From assembly GCA_946406115.1 (NCBI GenBank), contig OX291547.1, positions 19,941,001 to 20,005,000 of the forward strand: a stretch of DNA of 64,000 nt, given 5' to 3'. The notes beneath the pieces were generated by a model. It ran no database searches. It saw only the letters and a list, made by a program, of their open reading frames with translations, and was not told the DNA's origin. This document shows, in pieces, positions 24,831-35,697 of this stretch. Numbering within the stretch: the first letter of the stretch is position 1; the number at the start of each line of letters is the position of its first letter. The stretch is from Apoda limacodes (lineage: Eukaryota; Arthropoda; Insecta; Lepidoptera; Limacodidae). The translations under genes and the position numbers were made by a program.

Positions 24831-26462
24831 GTAGCAGTTTTATAAGATATGGTTTTAAAATATAGCAGCATTAACGACAGCAAATTGCAATTCAAATTGT
24901 AAAAACAAATAATTTTAAATTATTTAAAAGAGTAACTGTGACTTAAATACAAATTACGTAAGTGATCAGTTAGTAGTCCTAGAAAATTGTTATTGTATGT
25001 ATATCTGCACGGTTTTTATTTCTAGAAGGGGGTTACTAATGGCTAGATAAACAATTGCATCATAATCTGGGGAACAGTCTCTTTCACCAAACAATTTAGT
25101 CCTGTATGGCAGGGGGTGAGCTCATCGACGCAAAACCACTTCTTATGCAGTTTGTCTGGACTAAGGTGGTTTTATATATGTCCCATAAGTCATAAATATC
25201 AGCCTTAATGTAATAAGTACTAAATAAAAGTCCTGGGACAAAATAATCTACCCCAATTACCATTGGCCACACATGATTGGGCAGGGTAGTAATTATGTGT
25301 GGCCAATGGTAATTGGGGTAAATTATTCTGTCTGACAAACTGCATAAGAAGCGGTGTTGCGTCGATGAGCTCACCCCGTCATACAGATCTAAATTAGTTG
25401 GTGAAAGAAACTGTTCCCCAGATTATGATTTGGGTGTGTATCTAGCCATTGGTTACCCCTTCTAAGTCAAAGTCAAAAAAGTCAAAGTCAAAATGGTTTA
25501 TTCAAATAAGGATTTTACAATCACTTTTGAATCGTCAAAGTTATAAAATATTATTTTTTGAACCCTCCCACCTTCCCGCCGGTTCACAATGTTGTTGATT
25601 TCTACCGAGAAGAATCCGGCAAGAAACTCGATAGTTACTCTTTTAAAAACACTATCAATAATACAAATAAACTAAAATACAATTAATGTTTTATATAAAA
25701 AAATTTTAGACGTACAATTTTATGTTTTTTCCATTTTAATTTGGTTTACCTATGCATCCTGTAATTGAGCATCATCAGTCCCAAGGATTTTTATCATTAA
25801 CATAGTCTGAAATATTGTAGTATGCCTTTTTACAAAGTACCTGCTTGATAAAAGATTTAAATTTACTTATTGATAGATTTTGAATTTTATTGGGAACTTT
25901 GTTATAAAAGTGTATACATTGCCCCATAAAAGAGTTACTTATTTTGTGTAGACGTGTATCATGCACCAACAGCTTATTTTTACTTCTAGTATTTACTTTG
26001 TGAACGTCACTTTTCTTGCTGAAACTATTGATATTTTTATGTACATATAAAAGATTTTCATATATGTACTGCGACACTAAAGTTAAAATTTTTACTTCCC
26101 TAAACCTATCCCTCAGAGATATCCTAGATCCTAATTTATAAATAGCACGAATTGCCCTTTTTTGTAACAAAAATATTGTATTTACATCAGCAGCGCTACC
26201 CCACAATAGGATACCATATGTCATTAATCTATAGAAATAGCTAAAATATACTATTTTTGCAGTGTTATTTCTAGAAATAAAAAGCATGCAGATATACATA
26301 CAATAACAATTTTCTAGGACTACTAACTGATCACTTACGTAATTTCTATTTAAGTCACAGTTACTCTTTTAAATAATTTAAATTTTTTTTTTACAATTTG
26401 AATTGCAATTTGCTGTCGTTAATGCTGCTATATTTTAAAATCATATCTTATGAAACTGCTAC
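24831..26462. mobile_element. Fold-back element split by a LINE insertion
   Basis: The outer arms 24831-25010 and 26287-26462 are inverted repeats (GTAGCAGTTT...gatat at each end). The inner arms 25023-25155 and 25334-25464 are also inverted repeats, and the centre (25236-25325) is a tight hairpin around 'ccccaattaccattggccacaca'. Removing the LINE at 25465-26267 makes all three nested arms concentric. It is a long palindromic non-autonomous element. Part of its sequence recurs at 34470-34590. Confidence 0.75.
25465..26267 (-). mobile_element. LINE C-terminal fragment inserted in the fold-back element
   Basis: The minus-strand frame ending at 25775 encodes a reverse-transcriptase C-terminal region (YGILLWGSA, LQKRAIRAIY, FYNKVPNKI, VLCKKAYYNISDYV). 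This is followed by a 3' UTR ending in 'tttgactttgactt' repeats at the 25465 side. The flanks suggest a short TTCT duplication. It is 5'-truncated: endonuclease and the catalytic YADD are missing. Confidence 0.75.
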
Positions 26463-27190
26463 TAATTGATTTACCAAGACAATATTAAAAAAATACACGA
26501 ACTTAAAAAAATTACTTAAAAGTAAGTACGAAAATCAAAATATTATTTAAGTGAACGCTTACTGGGGTCCAGCACGTGGTATTCCGCCATATTTTAAAAT
26601 ATGCACTATTTTCGCAACGTCACACAACGTTAAATCTTCCTGAAAATACACAAAGCATTGTTAAAGGCTAATTGTTAACAACTGCTGTCTTGTTTGAAGA
26701 TATTGATCATGCAGATTCTTTTATTCTTCAGAATTTGTAAAATATAGGATTTTAATAGTTATGTGTGTTTAATCTAATTTACATGATTCCAACAGCACTG
26801 TACACGGTAAAAAAGAATTAGTTGAGCCAAGAGAATATCGTTTCATATATGCACCAACGAATATTTACTTCATCTAAGATATTATTTCTCTTAAATATTT
26901 AAAATAATATGAAGTTATCACAAGATCAAATTTCATTGAACCAGTAAATAAAACTCTATCAATTTGAAACAATATTTAATTCATTGAAGAAAAATATGCT
27001 TCTTTATTTGAAACACTTAGTTTTCTTGGGCGTAGAACTTCGTGCTTTATTGCACGGAAGAAATTTCGAGTTCACACAAGAGAATAGTGCTCTTAACTAG
27101 ACTACATCAGCTCTTAAATTAATAACATATTTTAGTTTAAAACAAAAAATGTTTCGGTCCAAAATGGCATAATTAAATAAAGTTTTTTTA

Positions 27191-27385
27191 AAAAGCCCTA
27201 CGCCTCTTTTCTGGAGGCTTGGGCCATATAGAGTCAGTCTACCGCACTGACTTAGTGTGTCTTAGCGGACGTTTGTCGTGCTAGTAGTGCCCTACTGCAG
27301 AGGCACAGGCCTCTTTTTCTGGAGGCTTGGGACATATAGGCAGTCTACCCGCACTGCCTTTATATGGACTTTGTCGAGCTAAGTA
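27191..27385. repeat. Imperfect direct duplication, GC-richer
   Basis: 'cctcttttctggaggcttgggccatatagagtcagtctaccgcactg' recurs as 'cctctttttctggaggcttgggacatataggcagtctacccgcactg' about 118 bases later. Identity unknown; it is probably part of a dispersed element. Confidence 0.6.
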
Positions 27386-27469
27386 GCTATTCTCGCCTTT
27401 AGCTGATTATACAGCGTTATGTTTAATTATAATTGTTATGACTATTTAACGATCCTTCTTTAACATGGA

Positions 27470-27560
27470 AGAAAAGCGGTCACCCATCCAAATACTGACC
27501 ACGGTCGACGTTGCTTAACTTCGCTTATCGTTTCTGATAGACGAATGCGACTGTTTGCTG
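27470..27560 (-). repeat. 5S rRNA-derived sequence (likely SINE)
   Basis: The plus strand 'agcggtcacccatccaaatactgacc', 'cggtcgacgttgcttaactt' then 'tatcgtttctgatagacga' is close to the complement of the 5S rRNA internal control region. This is the best of three such stretches in the window. A complete 5S gene is not present: the rest does not fit the fold. Confidence 0.55.
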
Positions 27561-28564
27561 GATGCTTGTGGTGCGGCGGCAAAGAGGAGATCTCCTGCCA
27601 GGCGAGGTGTTATGCCTGGGGACCGCCGTGGTCCACTTATCATTCTGTTCGGTTTTCTATATATACTCATCGACAGAAGAAACTTTGATAGCGCGATGTA
27701 GGACGCGTGACGTCAGCCTTGCTTGTAGCGGTATGATATGATCCGCTACAAGCTTTACAATTCTCAGATAATAATTAACTGTAGGTTTCTCGCATAAACT
27801 GATACTAATTGGACGCACAAAACCCTACAATAAACAATTATTTAAAATTAAAAGCCAACACGAAATCCTATGAAGGACAGTGATGAGATTCATTCAATTT
27901 TGAAAATGCAGGTATTTACTTAAACGAAAAGAAAATTCGGTCAAAGGGATACTAGTTGATTAATTTCAACGAAAATGTTTAATATTTTAAAGCAGGTATT
28001 TTATTTGTTTCGACTAAAACAATAGTTTTAGCATAAAATATCAGATTTTGAGTCAAGAATCTAACAAATTCTGTTAAAATTATTATTTTCTCTAATTCAA
28101 AACAATATTATCTTAACTGAACATTTCACTGGCTTTGATTTAAGATACAATTATTTTCATAGAAAAATATAGTTTTTAATAAGTGACGTCGCTGATTTAA
28201 GAAAACCATGATTTTGGCGCAAAATAAATTATATTAAAGCAAAATATTTTTTTTTTTCAAACGAAGAAAAATAAAATGTTGCATATAAAAATGTATTTAT
28301 TTTAAACAAGAACATTAACTGTCTTAGGGTAATTAATTTAAGTTTGGTTGATCTAAAACGAACATTTATTTGGTTAAAAAAAAATTTGTTCATACGAAAA
28401 GAAGTTTATCAATTTCGATTGATAAAATGATTTTTTTTCTGGGAAATAATATTGCCTTCTGTGAACAAAATATGTCCAAAATAGTTGGATTTCTTGACTG
28501 AATGCAAATTACTTTGGTGGAATAGAACTTGGAAACTCTTTTTTTTCCGTGTAGTAATGTAAAT

Positions 28565-28960
28565 CCATACTTATATTATAAATGTAAAAGTTACTCTGTA
28601 AGTCTGTCTGTCTGCTACCTCTTCATGCTTAAACCACTGTTCCGATTAAAATGAAATTTGGCATGGAGATAGTCTGAGTCCCGAGAAAGGACATATGCTA
28701 ATTGAAAACGTTAAGTGTGAGCCGGTTTTTTTTTCTATAATTGAGGAGTTGCCGTTAGAAAACCTACACCGATAATCGAATTTAGGGCGGTGAAACCGCA
28801 GGCAAATTATGCATGATCTGAGTTGCGGGGAAGGACAAAGGCTACTTGAAAACATCAAATGTGAGTCGGTTTTTTTTTCTAAAATTGAGTAGTTGTCGTT
28901 GAAATCCTACACCGATAACCGAATTTAGGGCGGGTGAAAACGTGGGCAAAAGCTAGTTAA
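28565..28960 (+). repeat. Dispersed repeat with duplicated tail
   Basis: Begins 'cttatattataaatgtaaaagttactctg'. The last ~150 bases ('aaatgtgagtcggttttttttt...accgaatttagggcggtgaaa') are present twice in tandem, the second copy ending 'gggcaaaagctagtta'. Same family as 19861-20090. Confidence 0.65.
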
Positions 28961-29059
28961 AAATAATGACCAGTAATTCTGATTGCGGGTAATCTATAGT
29001 TTCCATTAATAAAGACGGAAGTAACAGACATCTAAACAAGTGTCATAAATTGATATTTA

Positions 29060-29183
29060 TAGTGCAACAAGCTTTTCTGACCCAGTGTTCAAAGATCAGA
29101 ACTACAGTTGCCATATTAAAATGCTGTAAACTTACGCGACACTAGCGACAAGCGCCGGGTCAGAAAATTTTATTACACTGTAA
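29060..29183. mobile_element. Short inverted-repeat element (MITE) in intron
   Basis: A diverged copy of the 598-725 element: 'agtgcaacaagcttttctgaccc' at the left and 'gggtcagaaaattttattacact' at the right. It sits only a few bases downstream of the 5' splice site of the NDUFV2-like exon ending at 29192. Confidence 0.65.
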
Positions 29184-29191
29184 TTACTAAC

Positions 29192-29390
29192 GTAGTAATC
29201 GTCATTGACGACAAACATTGGGGCGTTCGCACATGCACCCTGGCATTGCACGGTGTCGACACCAAACATGCCATCTGATGACAACTCCCCAACCTTGCAA
29301 CAAGTCTCTTTCTCCATTTGACATAGTAATGCGTCTGAACCACGAAGCATACAAGGTAATGAAACGCAAACTTTCATGTGAAATTTCCCT
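29192..29390 (-). CDS. NDUFV2-like exon (2Fe-2S ligands)
   Basis: 199 bases from acceptor CTTCAG to donor GTTAGT. It encodes both cysteine pairs (C-x4-C and C-x3-C) and ends at NDDYY, where the family continues with an acidic segment and a C-terminal tail not seen here. Confidence 0.88.
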
Positions 29391-32300
29391 CTGAAGCGTC
29401 TGCCAATGAAAAGAGATTTGAAATAAAACCTATAAAACCTAAAAAGATAAAATTTTAGTAAATGTTACAAAATTCTTCCCCATTTGCCAGCTATTGACGA
29501 AATATAAAGTAAGTCAGAATCAAAAATCAAAATCAAAATCTTTTTATTCTAATGGGTTACTAAGAACACTTTCGAAACGTCAAGTAAATCAACTACAACT
29601 AGCTTTAAAACTAATTATAATACTGTTTAATTGCGTGCGTCCAATTCGTAAAATCACAGACGAAACATAATATTATAGTGTATCAACAACTAAGATTTAC
29701 AATGTAAATAGTTTGATTTAAAAAAAAAGCAATCAAAATTTACGTAATATTTCAATTGCCTATTGTTTTTCAAATTGCATAGGGGGGGCACCATGTGATA
29801 CGTTAAAAGTCTTTAATTATTCTGTGAAAGGATTTAAAGTAACTCCCGAGAAAAATATATTCATATAACATATAATATTACACAGCAGACGTACATATAT
29901 AAATATATACGTGTGTTCTACCGCTTGTACAATGGGATGTGTTCTGAGGAATTGTTCGAAATGATGCCCAGAGAAACTTCCTCCCACGAACGCTTGGGTT
30001 GTGGAATCAGCTCCCTGCTAAGGTTTTCTCAAAGGACTACAGTATGGGGTTCTTCAAGAAAGAAATAATTGGATTTCTGAAGGGTCGGCAACGTGCGATT
30101 GATACCCCTGGTGTTACAAGCGTCCATAGGCCACGGTGACCGCTACCATCAGGCGGACCGTGTGCTTGTTTGCCACCTTAGTGGTATAAAAAAAAATATA
30201 TACACACATTCATATTTACATTTTACAAACATGTAAATAAATAAAATAAATAAATAGGTATTTATATACATATTAAGGATAAAAAAAAATTCACATACAT
30301 GCACATACAAAATATTCATATATACACATACAGACATATATTAATACCTATTTATAAATATACAAATACTTACGGAAGATATAAAAATAAAACTTAATTT
30401 TTTTTTTATATACCACTAAGGTGGCAAAGAAGCTTACGGTCCACCTGATGGTAAGCGGTCACCGTAGCCTATGGACGCTTGCAATACCAGGGGTATCACT
30501 CGCGCGTTGCCGAACCTGCCGTTAATGCAAATAAACTTATAGGTCCTATCTGATTCAATCCTCGTTCGGCCGCTCGATAGTGGCAGGGCTTCGAACACGA
30601 GCGAGGGCTACACACAAACAGGCACATATACATATATGCACCCACACATTCAAACAGACATCGCACACCCGAAAGTGGCCCAGCTCCTACAGAACAGCCT
30701 GGCAACAAATGCACATCATTTAAACTACCATTACTTACACCTGTTACCAATCAGTCATACAGGAACCAAGCCGTCAAGTACACAATACCTATCTAAATAT
30801 GTATATACACACATACAGGTACTCATGCACCACACCCCCACACATCTGAAACCCTACCAAAACCAGGCAAACCAGGTAGATAACCCGTAGGTAGGTTGCC
30901 AACAACCACTATAAAGTTAACAACAGAGTCATAACATCGCTACTTAGCTTTAGATTGCTCTTTTAATTTATCAAACGTAAATTATTTAAGTTTGAATAGG
31001 AAACCTAACATTAATTTTGTGTGAAACTAAGCCATACAATTTTGTCATTTAAATATTCATCTACATTATGATATGCTTTCTTACATAGCAGATGTTTAAT
31101 ATAAAATTTAAACTGTTTGTCACCTAAGTTAAGAATTTCTACAGTTAACTTATTATATTACACCGCTTCACATAAATGATTTGTTGGCTTTAGTAAGCTT
31201 GAACATTGGCATAGCAAGTTTATTTTTATTTCTAATATTTAAGTTGTGCTTAGCACTGTTCCTTGGAAATTGAGATATAAATTGGGATATGGTTGAGCAT
31301 GGTTTTAAATAGTTACATGTAAGGGACACACAGAAAGACTCCCCTTAAATATTTATTTTATTCTGTTTTTTAGTATTTGTTGTTATAGCGGCAACAGAAA
31401 TACATCTTCTGTCAAAATTTCAACTGTCTAACTATTAGGTTTCATGGCTATACGCCTGGTGACAGGCGGATGGACGGACGGACGGACAGCGGAGTCTTAG
31501 TAATAGGGTTCCGCTAATTACCCTATGGGTACGGAACCCTTAAAAGTGACCGTCCACCTCCTATATAGTGCTCAATAAAGGTATTATAATTTCGATCCAA
31601 TTTAGGTTTTTGTCAATCCGTTTTTTATCTTCTTTCTTTAAGAAAACAAAGAAAAATCTTTAACCTGTTAAACATGCCATAAAAAGTTGCGTTTTCATGA
31701 ACCCTCATCCTGGGCATACTGAGGAGTTCAGCCACTTTGTGCATAGCAGATATTGGTAACCATCCAATTTGTCTCTGAGCTATGTCTAAAGCTGGGCCAA
31801 CAAGGGCACGTTGCGCGCCTTCAGGGTAGTTCTTTAGCAGAGCAGATATTCTCTGAAATAAAATTGTATATTTAGGACCCACCTTATGGGAGTGCAGTCT
31901 CGATGGTAAGGGTGACTGTCAGACTGTTCTATCGTCGGTTAGGGGGCCTAGCTAACTAGAGGAATTTAACGTTAAGGATATCAATACAATGGGATAAGAA
32001 AAACTATAATAAAAGTGTTGTGTCACCCTGTAGCCTGCCAACGAGAATTCGAGAACGACGTGCAGAAGTCTGGGTGTCCTTTTCTAGCGCAGTTCAAAGA
32101 CGAGGTAAATCTGTCCAGTGCGAGCCAAAAACACAACGAGCCATAGTTTCACTATATATAGACCACAATGCCACCTTTCCCGTTTAAATGATAAATAGCT
32201 TCACTATATCGAACGCGGTCACTAAACTTTCCGTATCTGTCAAACACACGTCGATACCACAACTTAGTATTTCCAATCAACGGGAATATAGTGATTACGC

Positions 32301-35072
32301 GGACATGTGAGAAGTCGTCCCCGACTATTTCGGAACTAATTTGCACGCCAGCGGCGAGCCGGGCTCTGCTAATGCGTCATCGCTTTTCTTTACCGAACAT
32401 TATAAATTAGGCTTAAAGAACAAAAACGCTTTTAGCGACAAAAAAACCGGCCAAGTGCGAGTCTGGCTAGCGTTTCGAGGGTTCTGTAGGTTCCTGAGTT
32501 CTGTCAAGACCCTTTACAGACAGACAAAAAATTTTTTAATAACTACAAATTAACGAGTTTCGGATTTTGGATTTTTGGCCGCATTCGGCCGTATTTTTTT
32601 AATTGCGTTGACTTAAGAGCTTGATGTTGATTTTAACTAGAAATCTTACGCGTATACGCGTTCCTGAGAAACAGGGCCTTGAGACAGACGGACAACAAAG
32701 TGATCCTACAAGGGTTCCTTTTTGCCTTTTAAGGTATAGAACCCTAAAAATCTAAAGTATCACACAAAATTAATGTTAGGTTTTCTATTCAAACTTAAAT
32801 AATTTAGGTTTGATAAGTTAAAAGTGCACTCTAAAGACCAAGCTAAGTAACGATGTTATGTCTCTGTTGTTTACTTTACAGTGGTTGGTGGCGAACTACC
32901 AGGGGATGCAACATGTGCAATCCGCCTTTGGTTGCCTGGTTTTGGTGGGGCTTTGGATGTGTGGCGCACGAGTACGTACGTGTATGTGTGTATATACATG
33001 TTTGGATAGATATTGTGTACTTGATGGCTTGGTTCCTGCATGACTGATTGGTAACAGGTGTACATCCGGGAGTTTCTCGTCACTTCTTCTCCCTTTTGGC
33101 TAGTTTCCGAAGTGATGGTAGTTTAAATGATGTGCATTTGTTGCCGGGCTGTTGTGTAGGGGCTGGGCCACTTTCAGGTGTGCAACGTCTGTTTGAATAT
33201 GTGTGTGCATTTATGTATATGTACGTGTTTGTGTGTAGCACCCGCTCGTGTTCGGAACCTGCCGCTATCGGGCGGCCGAACGAGGATTGAATCAGATAGA
33301 ACCTATAAGTTCCTTTACGTAGTTTTATTTTCTATCTTTTATATATATTTGTATATTTATATATATGTATTAATATTTGTCTGTATGTGTATATATGAAT
33401 ATGTGCATGTATGTGTATCTTATATTATCCTTAATATGTTTATGAATTTCATGAAAGTCTATTTATTTATTTATTTGCATTTTTGTAAAAAGTAAATATG
33501 TATGTATGAGTATATATATATGTATATGTACGTCTGCTGTGTAATATTATATGTTATATGAATATAGTACAATCGAAGTTTTATTGGAGGTGCTTGAGTG
33601 TGTCATGCTCTCTCAAAGTCTCTGCGGTGGTGGCATGTGCGTCGGGTCGTTACGTTCCCTAAGACATGGTTGAGCGAAGCGATGGCTGATTCATGTGTTA
33701 TACTTATGAACGGGTGCCGCCTGTGCAGGCTGGTCTGCTCTTGCAAACTTCTTTGTATTCTTATTATATATATATATATGTACGTCTGCTATGTAATATT
33801 ATATGTTATATGAATATATTTTTCTCGGGAGTTACTTTAAATCCCGTCACAAATTTAAAGAAAACTTTTAACGTATCACATGGTGCCCCCCCCCCCCCTA
33901 TGCAATCTGAAAAACAATAGGCAATTGAAATATTACATAAATATTGATTGTTTTTTTTTAAATCAAACTATTTTCATTGTAAATCTTGTTTATTTAATGT
34001 TTCAATACAAAACATGTATTTATTAGTTGAGACACTATAATTTTATGTTTCGTTTGTGATTTTACAAAGATTACCTATTTGACGCACGCAATAAAACAGT
34101 ATTGTAATTAGTTTGTAAAGCTAGTTGTAGTTAATTTACTTGACGATTCGAAAGTGTTCTTAGTAACCCATTTGAATAAAAAGATTTTGATTTTGATTTT
34201 AAATCGTCTTCAAGGGGTTATGTCTTTTTAAAATTAGCCTGGTTGTTGTAATTTTTTTTGGCTTTTAAGAAATTGTAAAATTGTATAAATTTTGTTACGA
34301 GCATGGATGTTTTTAGTGTATGAAAATAGCAATTCGTCACTCGAAAGTAAAAAATAAATACTTTTTTTACAAAAACACAACCGGCTTCAAAAAGATGCTC
34401 TAAAAAGGTACAAATAAATTACTTATTTCCTACAATCTGATCTGAATTCCAGTTTGCAGTATTGCAGTATATCTGGACTAAGGTGGCTTAATATATGTCC
34501 CATACGTCGTAAATTACAAGCTTAAAACTAATAAGCGGAAAAGGAAAGACTTGGGACAGAATAATATCCCCCAAAGACAATTCCTTAAGAACTTAAAATA
34601 GTGAGTCAGGATTGGGTAGAGATATCTATCTAAATTGTAATTCAAATCTAAGATTTTATTCGTCAGTTTTTTATAAGCTACTATATTATCTTCTTATTTT
34701 AATCCTATTACGAAACTGTGTGGAGTAACACATACATAACTAATGTCTAAAATCTCATCAAAATCAAAGAAAGATTAGAATCATAAGGCATAGGATATTT
34801 AAACAGACGGACGGACATGATGAATCTTAAACGATTTCGTTTCTAACGGAACTTTAAAAAGGTGGCTTTAAAAGTACAACATATTATACATGCCTCGTTA
34901 CCGCGTTATTGCAGTCAATTGGTAAGTGAAAAAACATTGTAACGCTTACCTTCATATTAGCTTCAGTGAATTGAAAAAGAGCATTTGAGTTATTTTCCGA
35001 TGTATCTCTGTGCACTACTAAGTCGTGACTACGTAAATTGCTCGAAGTAGTTATGCGATGGCATCGAATTTC
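29192..35072 (-). CDS. NDUFV2-like, complex I 24-kDa subunit, three internal exons
   Basis: Three minus-strand exons (34950-35072, 31665-31852, 29192-29390) join in phase to about 170 codons matching the thioredoxin-like 24-kDa subunit of NADH:ubiquinone oxidoreductase, a mitochondrial matrix-arm protein that holds the 2Fe-2S cluster N1a. Visible landmarks are [34 protein letters not shown], and the four cluster cysteines in CVSLPC and CQGAC followed by ANAP. All six splice sites are GT/AG and no stop interrupts the frame. The transit-peptide exon and the last ~55 residues are not found in the window. Several positions almost invariant in the family have changed (TTTP to VSLP, ECLGAC to QCQGAC, EVATFY to ENATFY) and two residues are missing after FNR. 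I infer a diverged paralogue rather than the main housekeeping gene. Confidence 0.85.
29925..30197 (+). mobile_element. LINE family A, 3' fragment with internal deletion
   Basis: Starts 'tgttctaccgcttgtacaatggg', jumps from the EMMP codons directly to the FQRNFLPR region, and ends 'caccttagtggtataaaaaaaaa'. It is inserted in the 3' UTR of the other LINE. Confidence 0.8.
30400..30524 (-). mobile_element. LINE family A, short 3' fragment
   Basis: Poly-T, then ATACCACTAAGGTGGCAAAG and the last ~30 codons of the ORF in reverse. It is placed so that the sequence on both sides resumes the match to the right arm of the inverted repeat. Confidence 0.8.
31425..31545 (+). repeat. 'GGTACGGAACCC' dispersed repeat fragment
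   Basis: 'ggcggatggacggacggacggacagcggagtcttagtaatagggttccg' followed by 'ccctatgggtacggaaccctta', the conserved end of a common lepidopteran repeat. It lies in the NDUFV2-like intron close to the 31665-31852 exon. Confidence 0.65.
31665..31852 (-). CDS. NDUFV2-like exon (helical, thioredoxin-like start)
   Basis: 188 bases from acceptor TATTTCAG to donor GTTAAA, ending after two bases of a codon. Encodes YPEG...[18 protein letters not shown] and [10 protein letters not shown], the most recognisable part of the protein. Confidence 0.88.
31853..32446. other. Intron sequence, nothing recognised
   Basis: Between the NDUFV2-like exon and the next repeat. No further exon is supported here. Confidence 0.4.
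32447..32752 (+). repeat. 'CCGGCCAAGTGCGAGTC ... GAACCCTAAAAA' dispersed repeat
   Basis: Begins 'accggccaagtgcgagtctggc', includes 'ctgtcaagaccctttacagacag' and 'agacagacggacaac', and ends 'ggtatagaaccctaaaaa'. This is a nearly full-length copy of the type whose fragments are at 11930, 16610 and 31425. Confidence 0.65.
32757..34205 (+). mobile_element. LINE 3' UTR, right arm of the large inverted repeat
   Basis: Begins near 'cacacaaaattaatgttagg' and ends at the tandem tail 'aaaaagattttgattttgatttt'. It matches the complement of 31026-29525 once the two family A insertions are set aside. A duplicated segment flanks an extra ~200 bases (the 'gtacgtctgct.tgtaatattatatg' block occurs at about 33527 and 33779). 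A 12-base C run lies at 33887-33898. Reading frames here are fortuitous. Confidence 0.75.
34206..34469. other. Intron DNA, nothing recognised
   Basis: No supported feature. Confidence 0.4.
34470..34590 (+). repeat. Partial copy of the fold-back element
   Basis: 'tctggactaaggtggcttaatatatgtcccata' and 'cttgggacagaataatatccccc' match 25150-25250 of the fold-back element, without its arms. Confidence 0.6.
34950..35072 (-). CDS. NDUFV2-like exon (N-terminal part)
   Basis: 41 codons between acceptor TTTCAG and donor GTAAGC, phase 0 at both ends. It encodes the end of the transit region and the family's [14 protein letters not shown] segment. Confidence 0.82.
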
Positions 35073-35104
35073 CTGAAATTATTTTTTTTAGGAGACGTTT
35101 ATTG

Positions 35105-35215
35105 TCGACCCGGTTGGTGTAGTGGATAAAGCTGTTGCTATAATAAAGAATTTCAACGCAGAAGGTTCCGGGCTTAAATCAAGACTATTTCGTGTGTTGA
35201 AGTAGTCCAGGTTTA
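35105..35215 (+). mobile_element. tRNA-like SINE head
   Basis: 'cggttggtgtagtggataaagc' (box A-like) and 'gaaggttccgggctt' (box B-like), followed by 'gtccaggtttaaacttc'. It lies just upstream of the first visible NDUFV2-like exon. Confidence 0.5.
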
Positions 35216-35239
35216 AACTTCTTTACTGATGCTTTTTTT

Positions 35240-35365
35240 TTATAACACCAAGGTGGCAAAGCAAGCTTACGGACTGCCTCATGATAAACGGTAAATGTAG
35301 CTTATAGATGCTTGCTACACTAGAAGAATAAATGACACGTTGCTGTTCTTGAAGAACCCCAAGGG
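35240..35365 (-). mobile_element. LINE family A, old 3' fragment
   Basis: Poly-T, then a strongly mutated family A end ('ataacaccaaggtggcaaagcaagc', 'cttgctacac', 'ttcttgaagaacccc'). This is the most diverged copy in the window. Confidence 0.65.
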
Positions 35366-35697
35366 TTTGTTCTAGAAACTACCTTAGAGAAAATTCCGTC
35401 ATGAAGTGTATTCCATTAGGTATTTTTTTACTTTTCGGCAACCCGTCAAATTTGCCTAAAAACGGGTTTTATCGATTATAAATCCCTTGTATCCAAATGG
35501 AATGCAGAAATAGGCGAAATATTTTTTATGTTTAAGTTTTTTTCAAAAATTTTTTTGTTTTTTAATTTTTTTTTATATATTTACTGGTATGTATTAAACA
35601 CACCTCTTTGTGTGCTGTAAAAAAAGAATAACCTTAACCTAACTAGTACCTACTTCAGTATAAAACTTTTGTATTTTAAAAATATTTTTTTTAAAAA

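Larger units (their letters stand above)
26463..28564. other. Non-coding DNA apart from the small repeats listed
   Basis: I looked here for the missing 3' exon of the NDUFV2-like gene and did not find it. The sequence is AT-rich, with no supported host exon. Confidence 0.4.
29520..31400 (-). mobile_element. LINE 3' region, left arm of a large inverted repeat
   Basis: Reading leftwards from about 31400, a decayed reverse-transcriptase C-terminus (codons resembling [17 protein letters not shown], near 31040-31100) is followed by a long 3' UTR. This ends in 'gattttgattttgatttt' at about 29525, and the family is related to the LINE at 25465-26267. The 3' UTR matches 32757-34205 in opposite orientation. 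Two family A fragments (29925-30197, 30400-30524) are inserted in it and are absent from the other arm. Confidence 0.75.

Noticed and set aside
25096..25374. 92-codon minus-strand gene
   Set aside because: It lies wholly inside the palindromic centre of the fold-back element and its sequence is explained by the inverted arms.
26555..26605. Last exon of the NDUFV2-like gene on the minus strand
   Set aside because: A short open stretch exists, but it lacks the family's Gly/Pro-rich C-terminal pattern and a convincing acceptor site.
27470..27560. Functional 5S rRNA gene
   Set aside because: Only the core promoter-like region is similar; the ends do not fit 5S rRNA.
32853..33495. Several 60-105-codon Cys/Tyr-rich frames
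   Set aside because: They come from a TG/TA-rich LINE 3' UTR that is matched by the opposite arm at 29.5-31.0 kb, where the frames are not kept.
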